Origin: JAGIBJ01 sp047604965
GTDB lineage: Bacteria > Actinomycetota > Thermoleophilia > Solirubrobacterales > Solirubrobacteraceae
Direction: 5' to 3'
Length of the DNA stretch: 23,127 nucleotides
NCBI GenBank assembly: GCA_047604965.1
Contig: JASGGQ010000027.1
Location: 1-23,127 of the forward strand
Shown: positions 22,798 through 23,127 of the stretch, one piece after another
How the letters are laid out: every line of letters starts with the position of its first letter
Position numbering within the stretch: position 1 is the stretch's first letter
The notes under the pieces: generated by a model
Database searches by the model: none
What the model was told of the DNA's origin: nothing
Seen by the model: the letters and a program-made list of their open reading frames with translations, nothing else
Translations under genes and position numbers: made by a program

Positions 22798-23118
22798 ATG
22801 TCTGCCACCGAACCTCTCGCCCCCACCGACCTTGCACTGCGCGAGCGCTTTCTCAAATGGGTCGCGATCGTCGCGATCGTCGATCTTGTGCTGTTCCTGC
22901 CGCTGCTGTACGGCGTGATCACCGGCAACAAGGAACTGACGCCGCTGTTCGGACCGCTGCATGGCACCTTCTTCCTCATCGAGGTCGGCCTCGTCGCGTG
23001 GGGCGCGAGCAGCAGGTGGTGGGGCTGGTGGTATCCGGTCGTCACGATCATCACGACCGGTCCTCCCGGCGCGCTCCTCGGCCACAGCCGCGCCAAGCAC
23101 GAAGCACGCGGCGCGTAA
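22798..23118 (+). CDS. Small integral membrane protein, DUF3817-like
   Basis: 106-aa membrane protein of unknown function. After a polar N-terminus it has three hydrophobic segments (about residues 21-42, 55-69 and 75-88). The order RFLKWVAIVAIVDLVLFLPLL, GPLHGTFFLIEVGLVAW and a final membrane segment followed by a basic tail resembles the DUF3817 (YdzA-type) family, in which a conserved P/I-H-G follows the first helix. The aromatic run SRWWGWWYP is distinctive. The ATG at 22798 has AGGAG at a somewhat long 11-nt spacing. It follows lhgO by 231 nt on the same strand and may be separately transcribed. Family assignment is by pattern only. Confidence 0.7.
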   Translation: MSATEPLAPTDLALRERFLKWVAIVAIVDLVLFLPLLYGVITGNKELTPLFGPLHGTFFLIEVGLVAWGASSRWWGWWYPVVTIITTGPPGALLGHSRAKHEARGA

Positions 23119-23127
23119 CGCTCGTGC

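Noticed and set aside
1..23127. Mobile elements, CRISPR arrays, prophage genes
   Set aside because: No transposase, integrase, regularly spaced repeats or phage-like genes are visible, and the gene order is that of a conserved chromosomal core.

Overview
The window is high-GC DNA packed with genes on the minus strand. It looks like an actinobacterium, most plausibly a deep-branching one such as Thermoleophilia. That placement is an inference from gene order and protein flavour, because no rRNA or tRNA was seen to confirm it. The core order, read in the direction of transcription from high to low coordinates, is tig, [ferredoxin-type reductase, fatty-acid desaturase], clpP, clpX, [small NTF2-like protein], [small basic protein], valS, folC, [58-aa membrane protein], [membrane/coiled-coil protein], ndk, maf, mreB, mreC, mreD, mrdA (PBP2), rodA, rng. 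This closely parallels the order known from Streptomyces and other Actinobacteria (clp genes, valS, folC, DUF4233, ndk, mreBCD, pbp2, rodA, rne/rng), with a few unusual insertions.

Region by region: 1-8105 is the rod-shape (elongasome) cluster mreB-mreC-mreD-mrdA-rodA followed by an RNase E/G gene cut by the left edge of the window. Its genes overlap by 4 nt from mreC to rodA and are probably translationally coupled. 8179-9251 holds the nucleotide-handling genes maf and ndk. 9340-14131 holds two small membrane-protein genes, folC and valS; valS, folC and the 58-aa gene are again joined by 4-nt overlaps. 14132-14835 is a less coding-dense stretch with one small hypothetical gene flanked by two runs of strong GC-rich hairpins. 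14836-16996 holds the NTF2-like gene, clpX and clpP. 17174-19577 is a two-gene lipid-desaturation module (DesA3-like desaturase plus its probable electron donor) sitting between tig and clpP, which are normally neighbours. tig ends in a tandem hairpin, so this module is probably transcribed on its own.

At about 21.16-21.22 kb the strand switches. The plus strand carries a 48-codon reading frame too short for routine calling, then lhgO (L-2-hydroxyglutarate dehydrogenase/oxidase family), then a small DUF3817-like membrane protein. No intergenic gap exceeds 300 bases; the longest (22567-22797, 231 nt) contains short hairpins and a local drop in GC.

Most of the window is conserved housekeeping sequence. 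I see no phage, IS, CRISPR, tRNA or rRNA, and no clear evidence of a wholly new system. The points most worth a second look are the desaturase/reductase module inside the tig-clp cluster, the repeated hairpin runs ahead of valS, ndk and the small basic-protein gene, a TRAM-like domain in the RNase E/G protein, an arginine-rich tail on MreD, and several small uncharacterised proteins coupled to housekeeping genes.
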